Assembly: GCF_016887565.1 (NCBI RefSeq)
Contig: NZ_CP069396.1
Coordinates: forward strand, 12,382,001 to 12,446,000
DNA from: Archangium violaceum
GTDB taxonomy: Bacteria; Myxococcota; Myxococcia; Myxococcales; Myxococcaceae
DNA length: 64,000 nucleotides
Reading direction: 5' to 3'
Below are positions 1 to 7,803 of this stretch, piece after piece; the first letter of the stretch is position 1; each line of letters starts with the position of its first letter. A program made the position numbers and the translations under genes. The notes under the pieces were generated by a model, which saw nothing but the letters and a program-made list of their open reading frames with translations, was not told where the DNA came from and did no database searches.

Positions 1-626
1 ATGAGCGCGTGCAGCGCGCCGTCGCCCTTCTCCACCTCCTCGAGCAACAGCCGCAGGCTGCGCACACTGGCCGCCGCGTCCTCGGCCAGCTGCGGGTCCG
101 CGTATGCATCCACCGCCTCGCGCAACTTGTGGCTCGTCGCCACCAGGTCCTCCGTCACCTGCGCCGCCCCCTTCATCAGCGTGGACAGGTCCCCACCCGA
201 TGCGCTCGGAATCTCTCCCTCCTCCAGCACCTGGGGCTGGTCCAGCGAGCCAATGGAGATGTCCACCGCCTTGTCACCCAGCACGCCCAGGCTGGACAGC
301 CGCGCCACCGAGTCCGCCCGCACCCGCTGCGCGTACTTCTGGCTCAGCTTCAGCCGCACCTCCAGCCGCTTCTCTCCGGGCTTCGACGGGAAGCTCACCC
401 CCTCCACGCGGCCCACCTCCAGGCCGCCCAGCCACACGGGGGATTGATCCGACAGGCCCTCCACGTTCTCGAAGTAGGCGCGGTACGTTACCTCCCGCTC
501 GAAGAGGCGCGTCTCCTGTCCGATGAGGAAGACGACGAGGCCCGCCAGCGCCAGCGCCAGCGCCACGAAGACCCCCACCCGCAGCGACAGGCGCCGCTCC
601 TGGGACGTGCCACTGAAGAGGCTCAT
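1..626 (-). CDS. mlaD: MlaD-like MCE-domain protein (C-terminus beyond window)
   Basis: This is the substrate-binding MCE subunit of an Mla-type phospholipid ABC transporter, anchored in the inner membrane and projecting into the periplasm. It begins with a short cytoplasmic N-terminus, then one hydrophobic helix (about residues 17-36), then an MCE domain from about residue 44 containing the family-type stretch WLGGLEVGRVEG and a later VLGDKAVDI. A helical region follows and runs off the left edge, so about 208 codons are visible. The ATG overlaps the stop of the upstream ATPase gene as ATGA, which fixes the start and indicates translational coupling. Gene order permease-ATPase-MCE protein matches Mla/Mce operons. 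Whether it moves phospholipid inward or outward cannot be read from the sequence. Confidence 0.88.
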   Translation of the reverse strand, partial: MSLFSGTSQERRLSLRVGVFVALALALAGLVVFLIGQETRLFEREVTYRAYFENVEGLSDQSPVWLGGLEVGRVEGVSFPSKPGEKRLEVRLKLSQKYAQRVRADSVARLSSLGVLGDKAVDISIGSLDQPQVLEEGEIPSASGGDLSTLMKGAAQVTEDLVATSHKLREAVDAYADPQLAEDAAASVRSLRLLLEEVEKGDGALHAL

Positions 627-1444
627 GGCGCCACCTCCGCCCCGGGCTCCAATTCCTGACGCCGCGCGTCCAGGAAGGCCCTCACCTCGGGCAGCGTGGA
701 AGCGCGCATCTCCTCCGGCGTGCCCACCTGGACGATGCTCCGGTTGGCCAGCATCGCGATGCGGTCCGACACGCTGAAGGCACTCATCATGTCGTGGGTC
801 ACCACGATGGACGTGCACCCGAGCTTCTTCTGCATGGAACGAATCATCTGGTTGATGGTCTCGGTGGTGACGGGGTCCAACCCCGTGGTGGGCTCGTCCC
901 AGAGGATGACCTCCGGGTCCGTGGCGATGGCCCTCGCCAGCCCCACCCGCTTCTTCATGCCGCCGGACAGATCCGCCGGCCGCATGTCCTCGATGCCCGG
1001 CAGGTCCACCAGCTTCAGCTTCTCGGCCACCCGCCCCCTCAGCTCCTCGGCGGACATGCTCGGGAAGTGCTCGCGCAGCGGATAGGCGATGTTCTCCCCC
1101 ACCGTGAGCGAGTCGAACAGCGCCGCGCCCTGGAACACCATGGCCACATGCCGACGCACGTCGATGAAGTCCTCTTCCCGGTAGCCGGTGATCTCCTGCC
1201 CCTGGAAGAGGATGCGTCCGGCATCCGGCCGCAGCAACCCGATGAGGCACTTGAGCAACACGCTCTTGCCCGTGCCCGAGCCGCCGATCACCGTGAGGGT
1301 CTCGCCCGCGTACACGGAGAGTTGCAGGTCGTCGAAGACGCGCTTGGGTCCGAAGGATTTGCGCAGGTGCTCGAAGCGGATGAGCTCCTCGCCTCGCGTG
1401 GGCGGACGGAACTCCAGACGGGGTGTGCGGTGGCGGAAGAGCAT
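623..1444 (-). CDS. mlaF: Mla-type ABC transporter ATP-binding protein
   Basis: The 273-residue ATPase should energise the MlaE/MlaD lipid transporter at the inner membrane. Visible motifs in order are Walker A GGSGTGKS (about residue 55), the Q-loop in MVFQGAALFD, the signature LSGGMKKR (about residue 155), Walker B VILWDEPTTGLDP and the switch histidine in VVTHD. LSGGMKKR and the FQ.AALFDS stretch are typical of the MlaF subfamily. The open frame extends upstream into mlaE. The ATG at 1444 is chosen because it follows the mlaE stop by one base and gives the usual family length. Its stop overlaps the mlaD start (ATGA). Confidence 0.93.
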   Translation of the reverse strand: MLFRHRTPRLEFRPPTRGEELIRFEHLRKSFGPKRVFDDLQLSVYAGETLTVIGGSGTGKSVLLKCLIGLLRPDAGRILFQGQEITGYREEDFIDVRRHVAMVFQGAALFDSLTVGENIAYPLREHFPSMSAEELRGRVAEKLKLVDLPGIEDMRPADLSGGMKKRVGLARAIATDPEVILWDEPTTGLDPVTTETINQMIRSMQKKLGCTSIVVTHDMMSAFSVSDRIAMLANRSIVQVGTPEEMRASTLPEVRAFLDARRQELEPGAEVAP

Positions 1445-1445
1445 C

Positions 1446-2291
1446 TCAGAGGTAGAGGGTGAGCTTGGTGATGAAGAAGTCGGCCAGACACACCGAGACG
1501 GAGGTGATGGCCACCGTCTGGGTGGTGGCGCGGCCCACGCCCTCGGTGCCGCCCTCCACGGTGAGCCCCTTGAAGCAACCCACCACGCCGACGATGCCTC
1601 CGAAGACGAAGCCCTTGAAGACGCCGGAGAGGAAGTCGCCCATGAGCACCACCTCCAGCGCCCCCTGGAAGAACAGGTGGAAGCTGATGTCGTACTGGGC
1701 ATTGACCACCAGGGCGCCGGCCACCATGCCGATGACGTCCGCCAGCACGGTGAGCGCGGGCATGAGGATGAAGCAGGCGAGCACCCGGGGCACCACCAGC
1801 TTGCGCAAGGGGTCCGCCCCCAGGGCGCGGATGGCGTCCACCTGCTCCGTCACCGTCATGGAGCCCAGCTCCGCGGCGATGCCCGAGCCCACGCGCGCCC
1901 CCACGGTGAGGGCGATGAGCACCGGGGACAGCTCGCGGAAGAGGGTGAGCACCACCACCCGGCCCACCGTGTACTGCACGCCGAAGCGCGCCAGGAAGAA
2001 GCCGAACTGCAGGGCGATGACGAGCCCGGCGAAGGTGGACGTCAGCAGGGCGATGGGCAGCGAGCGCACCCCCAGCGCCTCCACCTGGTAGACGAGCGCC
2101 GAGAAGGAGAATGGCGGGCTGAAGGCGCGCGTGAACACCTTGCCCGTCATCACCATGAGCGCGCCCAGCCGCTCCAGGCGCGCCTCCAGCCGGTGCCGGA
2201 AGGAGCCGCCCTCCGGATTGATGGCGCCCGCGGACGACGCCTCCACCGGCCGGTGGTGGGGCGGGTGGTGCAGCTCGGCTCCCGTCCTCAT
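1446..2291 (-). CDS. mlaE: MlaE family ABC transporter permease
   Basis: This 281-residue polytopic inner-membrane permease has about five hydrophobic segments and strong MlaE signatures: a GARVGSGIAAELGSM block and an EQVDAIRALG block around the middle, which form the conserved cytoplasmic coupling region. The last third (GDFLSGVFKGFVFGGIVG) is also typical. The N-terminus carries about 35 extra polar residues relative to short MlaE proteins. The start at 2291 overlaps the stop of the preceding lipoprotein gene as ATGA, so the four genes at 1-2803 form one coupled operon transcribed leftwards. Confidence 0.92.
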   Translation of the reverse strand: MRTGAELHHPPHHRPVEASSAGAINPEGGSFRHRLEARLERLGALMVMTGKVFTRAFSPPFSFSALVYQVEALGVRSLPIALLTSTFAGLVIALQFGFFLARFGVQYTVGRVVVLTLFRELSPVLIALTVGARVGSGIAAELGSMTVTEQVDAIRALGADPLRKLVVPRVLACFILMPALTVLADVIGMVAGALVVNAQYDISFHLFFQGALEVVLMGDFLSGVFKGFVFGGIVGVVGCFKGLTVEGGTEGVGRATTQTVAITSVSVCLADFFITKLTLYL

Positions 2292-2803
2292 GACGCACGC
2301 TCCGCGCGGAAGCCGTGCACCAGCGACTCGAAGTCGCCCACCCGCTCCTGGAAGCGGCCCAGCGGCGCCACGTAGGTGAAGTCGTACACGCACTGGTCCT
2401 TCTTGAGCACCACCAGCAGCAGCTCCACGGGCACCCCATCCAGCTTGGCCTGGTAATGCGAGCGCAGCGCCTCCCGCTCGTCGACCACCACCTTCTCCTC
2501 GGCCACGGCCTGGCGCTCGGTGAAGCCCATGAGGAGGTGGCGCGTGAGGACATCCAGCGGCGCGTCCTCCCCCTGACAGGTGGAGTTCACCTGGAGGGCA
2601 TGGCCCGTGTCCTCGGTGTACCAGGCGAGGTCATTCTCCGAGAGCTTCACCCGCTCCCACACGGGCGGCAGCTCGCCCACGCGGTAGCTCACCCCGGGTT
2701 TGGTGAACACATGGTTCTCGAAACGTACCCCGCGGTGACAACCCACGGCGGATACGAGCAGCAGCGCCCATGCAAGGACGTGGTGCATCACTCCCAGCTT
2801 CAT
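2288..2803 (-). CDS. Lipoprotein heading the mla operon, function unknown
   Basis: The 171-residue product has a signal peptide ending in a lipobox-like LVSAVGC, so it is probably lipidated and held at the outer or inner membrane facing the periplasm. The mature part has no domain I recognise. It contains two further cysteines (in STCQGE and KDQCVYDF) that could form a disulfide. It is the first gene of the mlaE-mlaF-mlaD operon and overlaps mlaE by four bases, so it is co-translated with the lipid transporter. That position suggests an accessory role in lipid transport, but this is inferred from context only; no similarity to MlaC or MlaA is evident. Confidence 0.75.
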   Translation of the reverse strand: MKLGVMHHVLAWALLLVSAVGCHRGVRFENHVFTKPGVSYRVGELPPVWERVKLSENDLAWYTEDTGHALQVNSTCQGEDAPLDVLTRHLLMGFTERQAVAEEKVVVDEREALRSHYQAKLDGVPVELLLVVLKKDQCVYDFTYVAPLGRFQERVGDFESLVHGFRAERAS

Positions 2804-2993
2804 GGGCCGAGGGTAGGCACCCCTCCCCCACCCCGTGAGTTCCCGGGAGGATGAAAGGTCGACCCGATGCCAAGTGGAGGACGACCGGGCGTGCCGGACG
2901 CCCGCTCCGCCGAGCGTTCCTCCACTGGTGGACAGATGCGGATGTTAGGACCTGAACCCTTGCCACTTGGCGACTTGGAGGAGGAGGAACCTC

Positions 2994-3380
2994 ATGGACG
3001 GTGGGTTGGGGCTGTTCGGATTGGGATTGTTCCTGCTGTCGATTGCCCTCCTGTATGCCCGGGAGGCATTCGGGCTGGCATGGACGCTGCTGGCCATGGC
3101 CCTTCTCTCCATGGGCTTCGCCATGTCGGAGTCGCCGCGGCGCCGGGAGCTGGCGCTGGGCATTGGCGTGGTGTGCATGGCGGCGGCGCTGGTGAGTCTG
3201 GCCACCGGGGTGACGTGGTGGTGGGTGGTGGCCACGGCGGTGTTCGGGGTGGCCTACCTGGTGCTGTGGGCGGAGTTCCGCTTCCCCTTCTTCCAGCACA
3301 TGCCCCAGGAGGCGGCCGGGCCGGCCACCGGGTCCCCGCACCACGCGAGGCGCTTCCGGCTGCGACGCGCCAGGCGCTGA
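2994..3380 (+). CDS. Small four-helix membrane protein, unknown
   Basis: The 128-residue product consists almost entirely of four hydrophobic helices (about residues 4-22, 29-46, 56-76 and 80-100) separated by a basic loop SPRRRE, and ends in an arginine-rich tail. I recognise no family. The open frame begins at a TTG further upstream, but the ATG at 2994 is preceded at 2978-2988 by a purine-rich GGAGGAGGAGG ribosome site and is the clear start. It is divergent from the mla operon and convergent with the propeller lipoprotein gene. Confidence 0.7.
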   Translation: MDGGLGLFGLGLFLLSIALLYAREAFGLAWTLLAMALLSMGFAMSESPRRRELALGIGVVCMAAALVSLATGVTWWWVVATAVFGVAYLVLWAEFRFPFFQHMPQEAAGPATGSPHHARRFRLRRARR

Positions 3381-3388
3381 AATGACGA

Positions 3389-3419
3389 CGGCCCGCCGTG
3401 GGAATCCACGACGGGCCGG
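3389..3419. terminator. Hairpin between convergent genes
   Basis: An imperfect inverted repeat (arms CGGCCCG-CCGTGG and CCACG-ACGGGCCG around a GAAT loop) starts eight bases after the stop of the small membrane protein gene and lies upstream of the stop of the convergent gene ending at 3445. It has no long T tract, so it may work as a bidirectional transcription brake. Confidence 0.55.
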
Positions 3420-3444
3420 TGTGAGGTGAAGCCGTCCCCGGTGC

Positions 3445-5883
3445 TCAGGGGACGTTGATCAGGTACAGACCGTCCTGGAAGGACAGGGGCGCGAGCGAGC
3501 CCTCGCGCACGAGTGCCACCTGCCCGGAGGTCGACCAGAAGGCGCGCGACACCCGGTCCGACAGGACTCGCACCTCCCCGGTGCCGAGATTCATCGCCCG
3601 CGCCACCGCCCCCGCATCCGTATAGAGGACCCACGCACTGTCCGGAGAGAGCGAGAAGGAGCGCACGCTCTCGGCGAGCAGGGTGTCGGTCCCGCCGACG
3701 GGGGCCACCGCGCGGAGCGCGCCCTGTCCGTTGAGGTAGACGATCCGGCTGCCGTCCCACAGCACCCCGAAGTCGCTCACGCCGCTGGCCAGCGTCACCG
3801 CCGAGCCCGCGCCGAATGGCACGGAGAGCAGGCCTCGGGAAGCGGCCGTGACATCGGCCAGGAGGAAGATGCGGTCGTTGGTCGGGGCGATGGCGGTCTT
3901 GTAGACGGAGCCGCTGGTGGTGGCCAGCGAGCGCAGCCCCGTCCCCTTCGCCCCCACGGAGTAGTAGGTCGACCCCAGGGAGAAGACGACCCAGGCACCA
4001 TTGGACGAGTACTGGAGCGAGTAGGGCACGCTCGAGCCGCTCCACAACGGCCACTTGCCGGTCGAAGGGGTCGTCAGGTCGATGTTGAACAGGGTGTAGG
4101 TGGTCCCCGCGCTATCCCGGTCGAGCAGCAGGAACTGCCGGCCATCCTGGGAGAACTGCAGCAGATCATAGGCGCTATAGGTGGTGTTGAGCGGGACCGG
4201 GGTCGTCGAGGGCAGCGTGAGCAACCTGGCCAGCGATGGCGCGGCCGACGTCCTGTAGACGACGCGGGCCCCATCCGGGGACATCATGAACTCGGAGACG
4301 GAGGCTTCCACGGCACTGGTCGTCACTCCGCCGGCGGTGAGCCGGGACACGAACAGGGTGTTGGTGTCCTTGGAACCGGAGAGCGTGACGGCGATGGACC
4401 GGTCGGGCGTCACCCGGTACGACGACAGGGAGGCGGTGAGGGACTGTGAGCTCCCATTCCTCAGGTCCGCCAGCGACAGGCCCGCGTTCGACGCGTAGTA
4501 GAAGAGGCGGTTGCCATCCGCCGAGAACACAGCGGGCTCCGAGCGTCCACTGTAGTAGGAGTTGGAGTTGGAGGAACCCAGTGCGGTGCTGGCACCGCCC
4601 GAGGAGCTGACGACGAACAGCACGCCCTCCTTCAGGTACGCCACCTTGGAGCCGTCCGGGCTGGCCCCATACTGACTGGTGGGGCTGCCGCCGTAGATGT
4701 AGGGACTGGGGGTGTACACGCCAGCGGCCAGGGGCAGGCTCTCCCCCGTGGCGAGATCGCCAGACAAGAGCGAGCCGTCGCCGCGCGTGAAGAGGACGTG
4801 CGTACCATCGGCCGTGGGCGCGAAGGACGTCACCGAGGGCTCCATCACGAACGCGGGCCCCCCGGTGGAGGAGGCCGCCATCAAGGTGCCCTCGAAGGAC
4901 ACCCCCCGGACGCTGCCGCTGTCCGAGAGCAGTTGGTAGAAGGTGTCGGAGAGGAAGAGGAAGTGGCCCCCAGCCGCCGTGCGCTGGATGAGCGGCTGCG
5001 ACGCCCAGCTCTCCCAGGCCTGGGGCAACCCCACCCGGGTGGCGCTGGCGAGCCGCTTCGCCAGGGCCAGCTTCAGGGGCGGCATCGGTACCAGGCCCAC
5101 GCCGTTGGAGAGGTAGGCCGTTCCCTGGAGGAACACCACGCTCGGGACGACCTCTTCGTAGGCGCCGCCGCGCAGCGACAGCGAGTAGATGCCATCGGGC
5201 ACGCCGTTGAAGGAGAAGGAACCATCCGCCGCCGAGGTGGCGGTCAGCTCCGTGCCCTGGAGCGTCGCCACGATGCCGGCATGGCCGCTCGCGCCCAGCA
5301 ACGTGGCCGAGAGCGGTTGGATGGACCGCGCGCGGGTGAGCACCACCGGCGCGGCACTCGCCCGGGCGGCTCGGCCCACCTGCACCTGGATGGGGGCACG
5401 GGCGTAGCCTGGAGCCACGGCCTCCAGCGTGCGGCTGCCCGTCGGCACCCCGCGCAGCACGTAGTGCCCGGAGTCATCCGTGACGGCCACGGCCGAGCTC
5501 CCCGGCGCCATCACCGTGATGCCGGCATTGCCCGTGGTGACGCCCAGCGTCGCCTGCCCCTCCACCTCGCCCACGGGGGTGAGCTTCACTTCCGGCGCGG
5601 AAGCGGAGCCCTCGTCCGGCACCTCCACCTGCACCGCCAGCGTCCCCTCCAGCGTCCCACTGGCGGACACCTGGACCACATAGGAACCGCCACTCAGCAG
5701 CTCCACCCGCCAGGCGCCCTGCTTGTCCGTGAGCGCGGAGCGCCCGGCGAGGGTGACGAGCACCCCGGAATGGTCCGCTTCACCGTCGAGCACGACCTTG
5801 CCAGTGACCTGTACGGCCGCGCCCTGCCCCGAGCAGGCCACCACCAGTACGGCGAGACACGCCCCCAACCAGACGGGTCGCAT
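3445..5883 (-). CDS. Lipoprotein with carboxypeptidase-regulatory-like and beta-propeller regions
   Basis: The 812-residue product has a lipoprotein signal (LAVLVVAC, cysteine near residue 17). Residues from about 25 to 270 contain repeated beta-sandwich units of the carboxypeptidase-regulatory type (for example TDDSGHYVLRGVPTGSRTLE and ADGSFSFNGVPDGIYSLSL). The rest is a series of WD40/TolB-like blades, each with a phrase such as SPDGARVVY, SPDGSKVAYL, SADGNRLFYY or SPDSAWVLY. Such propellers usually bind ligands or partner proteins; no catalytic site is visible. The frame is open further upstream, but the ATG at 5883 starts the signal peptide and follows a GGAG eight bases upstream. It is divergent from the gene at 5954, with 70 bp between. 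Confidence 0.75.
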   Translation of the reverse strand: MRPVWLGACLAVLVVACSGQGAAVQVTGKVVLDGEADHSGVLVTLAGRSALTDKQGAWRVELLSGGSYVVQVSASGTLEGTLAVQVEVPDEGSASAPEVKLTPVGEVEGQATLGVTTGNAGITVMAPGSSAVAVTDDSGHYVLRGVPTGSRTLEAVAPGYARAPIQVQVGRAARASAAPVVLTRARSIQPLSATLLGASGHAGIVATLQGTELTATSAADGSFSFNGVPDGIYSLSLRGGAYEEVVPSVVFLQGTAYLSNGVGLVPMPPLKLALAKRLASATRVGLPQAWESWASQPLIQRTAAGGHFLFLSDTFYQLLSDSGSVRGVSFEGTLMAASSTGGPAFVMEPSVTSFAPTADGTHVLFTRGDGSLLSGDLATGESLPLAAGVYTPSPYIYGGSPTSQYGASPDGSKVAYLKEGVLFVVSSSGGASTALGSSNSNSYYSGRSEPAVFSADGNRLFYYASNAGLSLADLRNGSSQSLTASLSSYRVTPDRSIAVTLSGSKDTNTLFVSRLTAGGVTTSAVEASVSEFMMSPDGARVVYRTSAAPSLARLLTLPSTTPVPLNTTYSAYDLLQFSQDGRQFLLLDRDSAGTTYTLFNIDLTTPSTGKWPLWSGSSVPYSLQYSSNGAWVVFSLGSTYYSVGAKGTGLRSLATTSGSVYKTAIAPTNDRIFLLADVTAASRGLLSVPFGAGSAVTLASGVSDFGVLWDGSRIVYLNGQGALRAVAPVGGTDTLLAESVRSFSLSPDSAWVLYTDAGAVARAMNLGTGEVRVLSDRVSRAFWSTSGQVALVREGSLAPLSFQDGLYLINVP

Positions 5884-5953
5884 GTGGAATTCTCCGAATT
5901 CTTCGAAGAGGTAGACAGACGACTTTAGCACGCTGGGAGTAATATCCCGCGTC

Positions 5954-6850
5954 ATGCCCCCGATCTTCCGCCGCAAGCCCCTGGCGCTCCTGCTGGGTCT
6001 GGCCCTGGGAGTGGTCCCGACACCGCCCGCGCAGGCGGCGAAGAAGACCGTGGAGCGTCCGGCGAAGAAGAGTGGCACGCGATCGGAGAAGGACTTCAAC
6101 CGCTACATCGTGGCGGCCGTGCGCCTGTACGAGAGCCTCGAATACGAGCGCGCCCTGGCGCAGCTCGGCCGGGCCCGCCGTCTGGTCGACACCGTGAAGC
6201 AGGACGTGCTGGTGTCGCTCTACGAGGGTGCCATCCAGGCGGACCTGGGGCGCATGAACGAGGCCCTGGCCAGCTTCAAGACGGCCCTGCTGCTGGACCC
6301 GGACGCGAAGCTGCCCCTGCGGGTGTCACCGAAGGTGGAGAGTGAGTTCGAAGCCCTCCGCGAGCGCGTGCGCAAGGAGCTGTCGCGAATGGAGGGACAC
6401 GTCGGGGAGGACGCCCCCCAGGAGAGCCCCGAGCCCATCAGTCCCTCCCTGGAGCCTCGAGTGAGCACCGCACCGCCCGCGACGCCCACGGATCGTCCGG
6501 AGCAGGAGCCGGCGAAGAGCGCCGCGCTGGTGCCCGAGCCGCCATCGCCGGCCCTGACACCGGCCGTGGAGAATCGGAAGGTAAGGGTGCCCACCGTGTC
6601 GCTGGCACTGGCCGGCGCGGGCGTGGTGGCGGGTGGCGTGGGGACGTACTTCGGGCTGAGCTCGCAAAGCCAGCTGACGGCGGCACGCCAGAGCTTCTAC
6701 GCGGACGAGGCCACCGCGCGACTCTCCTCGGCCCAGGGCAACGCGCGCACGGCCAACATCCTGCTGGGGACGGCGGGACTGGCCGCCGCGGGCGCGCTCG
6801 TCACCTGGCTGCTGCTGCCCGGTGACGCGACGACCACTGCGGCGAAGTGA
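5954..6850 (+). CDS. Exported TPR-like protein with C-terminal membrane helices
   Basis: The 298-residue protein begins with a signal peptide (RRKPLALLLGLALG...AQA). Residues about 45-140 resemble tetratricopeptide helices (YESLEYERALAQLGRARRL, YEGAIQADLGRMNEALASFKTALLLDP). A proline-rich linker follows, and two hydrophobic helices lie near the C-terminus (VSLALAGAGVVAGGVGTYFG and ILLGTAGLAAAGALVTWLLL). This arrangement is common among unnamed myxobacterial proteins located near the envelope. TPR units normally mediate protein-protein contacts; the partner is not evident. It is divergently arranged with the propeller lipoprotein, so the 70-bp gap must hold both promoters. Confidence 0.72.
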   Translation: MPPIFRRKPLALLLGLALGVVPTPPAQAAKKTVERPAKKSGTRSEKDFNRYIVAAVRLYESLEYERALAQLGRARRLVDTVKQDVLVSLYEGAIQADLGRMNEALASFKTALLLDPDAKLPLRVSPKVESEFEALRERVRKELSRMEGHVGEDAPQESPEPISPSLEPRVSTAPPATPTDRPEQEPAKSAALVPEPPSPALTPAVENRKVRVPTVSLALAGAGVVAGGVGTYFGLSSQSQLTAARQSFYADEATARLSSAQGNARTANILLGTAGLAAAGALVTWLLLPGDATTTAAK

Positions 6851-6868
6851 GGCGGAGCCGTCCCGGGA

Positions 6869-7228
6869 TTACAGCTGGCCCTTCTGGTCGAGTACCCACA
6901 GCGTGGCGGCCACGATGTCCGGACAGTCGTAGACGCGCTGGGCGTCGCTCACGGAGCCCCAGGTGGAGCCGCCCTTGAGGATCTTCCCATTCTCGATGGT
7001 GGCCTGGGTGCTGCCGCCCACCTCGACGGCATAGCCGCCGCCGCGCTTGACGGCCTTGCCCCGGGAGCCCCCCCCCTTCTCGATGGTGATGTCCGAACCC
7101 GAGGTGCGCACGGTGTACTGGGTGCTGCCGCTCTTCTCCACGCGGTTGCCGTTGCACTTGTAGTCTGCGGCGAGGGCTGGAGCCGGGGCGAGGGAGAGCA
7201 CGGCGAGCAGCATCGACATCTTCTTCAC
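6869..7228 (-). CDS. Small exported glycine-rich protein, unknown
   Basis: The 119-residue product has a clear Sec signal (KKMSMLLAVLSLAPAPALAA), and its mature part is a short beta-rich repeat: alternating GGS/GGG-containing strands such as SGSTQYTVRTSGSDITIEKGG, with two cysteines, one near each end. Two ATGs lie further upstream in frame, but the GTG at 7228 is preceded by GGAGGAA six bases away and starts directly at the signal peptide, so it is preferred. No domain is recognised. Its stop lies 18 bp after the end of the convergent TPR-like gene. Confidence 0.65.
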   Translation of the reverse strand: MKKMSMLLAVLSLAPAPALAADYKCNGNRVEKSGSTQYTVRTSGSDITIEKGGGSRGKAVKRGGGYAVEVGGSTQATIENGKILKGGSTWGSVSDAQRVYDCPDIVAATLWVLDQKGQL

Positions 7229-7318
7229 GAACTTCCTCCAGGAACAGGACGCGGAGCACTGCGTCATGACATGGACCCCACCTAACACCAGGGCCTGACA
7301 TGCGCATGGCGCGCACGT

Positions 7319-7801
7319 CTACCGTTGCACCTGCAATGGATGGCCGCAGTGCCCCTCCTCGAAACTCCAGACCCGCGCCTCCTCTCCCTGCTCCAACAGA
7401 GAGTAGGCGGCGTGGATGGTCAACTCCGGCGGAACATCCACCGCGAGAAGCCCGCCAGGACCCTCCTCGTAGCTACAACCCAGTTTCTGAAGGGGTGCCC
7501 ACCGCTCCTGAAATCGGACCGGGTCCGAGCCCTTGGCCTTGATGATGCGATACGTGGAGTGGCCTCCGTGCCGGGCCACCCCAGCGAAGACGAGCCGCCC
7601 GTCCTGCTCTCGCGCGAACACGACATCCTCCGCGCTGACCCCGTACGCGTAGAAAGGGGTGTTCCTCAGACGGTATTGGCTGTCCGTGACCTTCTCGGCC
7701 CAGAGGATCTCCGTTGCCGAACCGTGCCAGGCACTCGCATCGAGCGGGAAGGTCAGTTTGACCAGTCCCTCGCTCCGTCCATCCTGCTCCTCCCCTGGCA
7801 T
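7319..7801 (-). CDS. DUF4265 protein, probable immunity partner of the HNH toxin
   Basis: The 160-residue cytoplasmic-looking protein matches the DUF4265 pattern as I know it: an N-terminal beta segment, then ETLWAE/EILWAE-like, YRLRNTPFYAYGVSAEDVV, and HSTYRI. DUF4265 proteins are frequently encoded next to polymorphic toxins. Here the gene starts two bases after the stop of a lipoprotein nuclease gene, in the position where immunity genes sit in Sit cassettes. The most economical reading is that it neutralises that nuclease in the producing cell and its siblings. That function is inferred from position and family habit; no active-site motif is visible. Confidence 0.72.
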   Translation of the reverse strand: MPGEEQDGRSEGLVKLTFPLDASAWHGSATEILWAEKVTDSQYRLRNTPFYAYGVSAEDVVFAREQDGRLVFAGVARHGGHSTYRIIKAKGSDPVRFQERWAPLQKLGCSYEEGPGGLLAVDVPPELTIHAAYSLLEQGEEARVWSFEEGHCGHPLQVQR

Positions 7802-7803
7802 CG

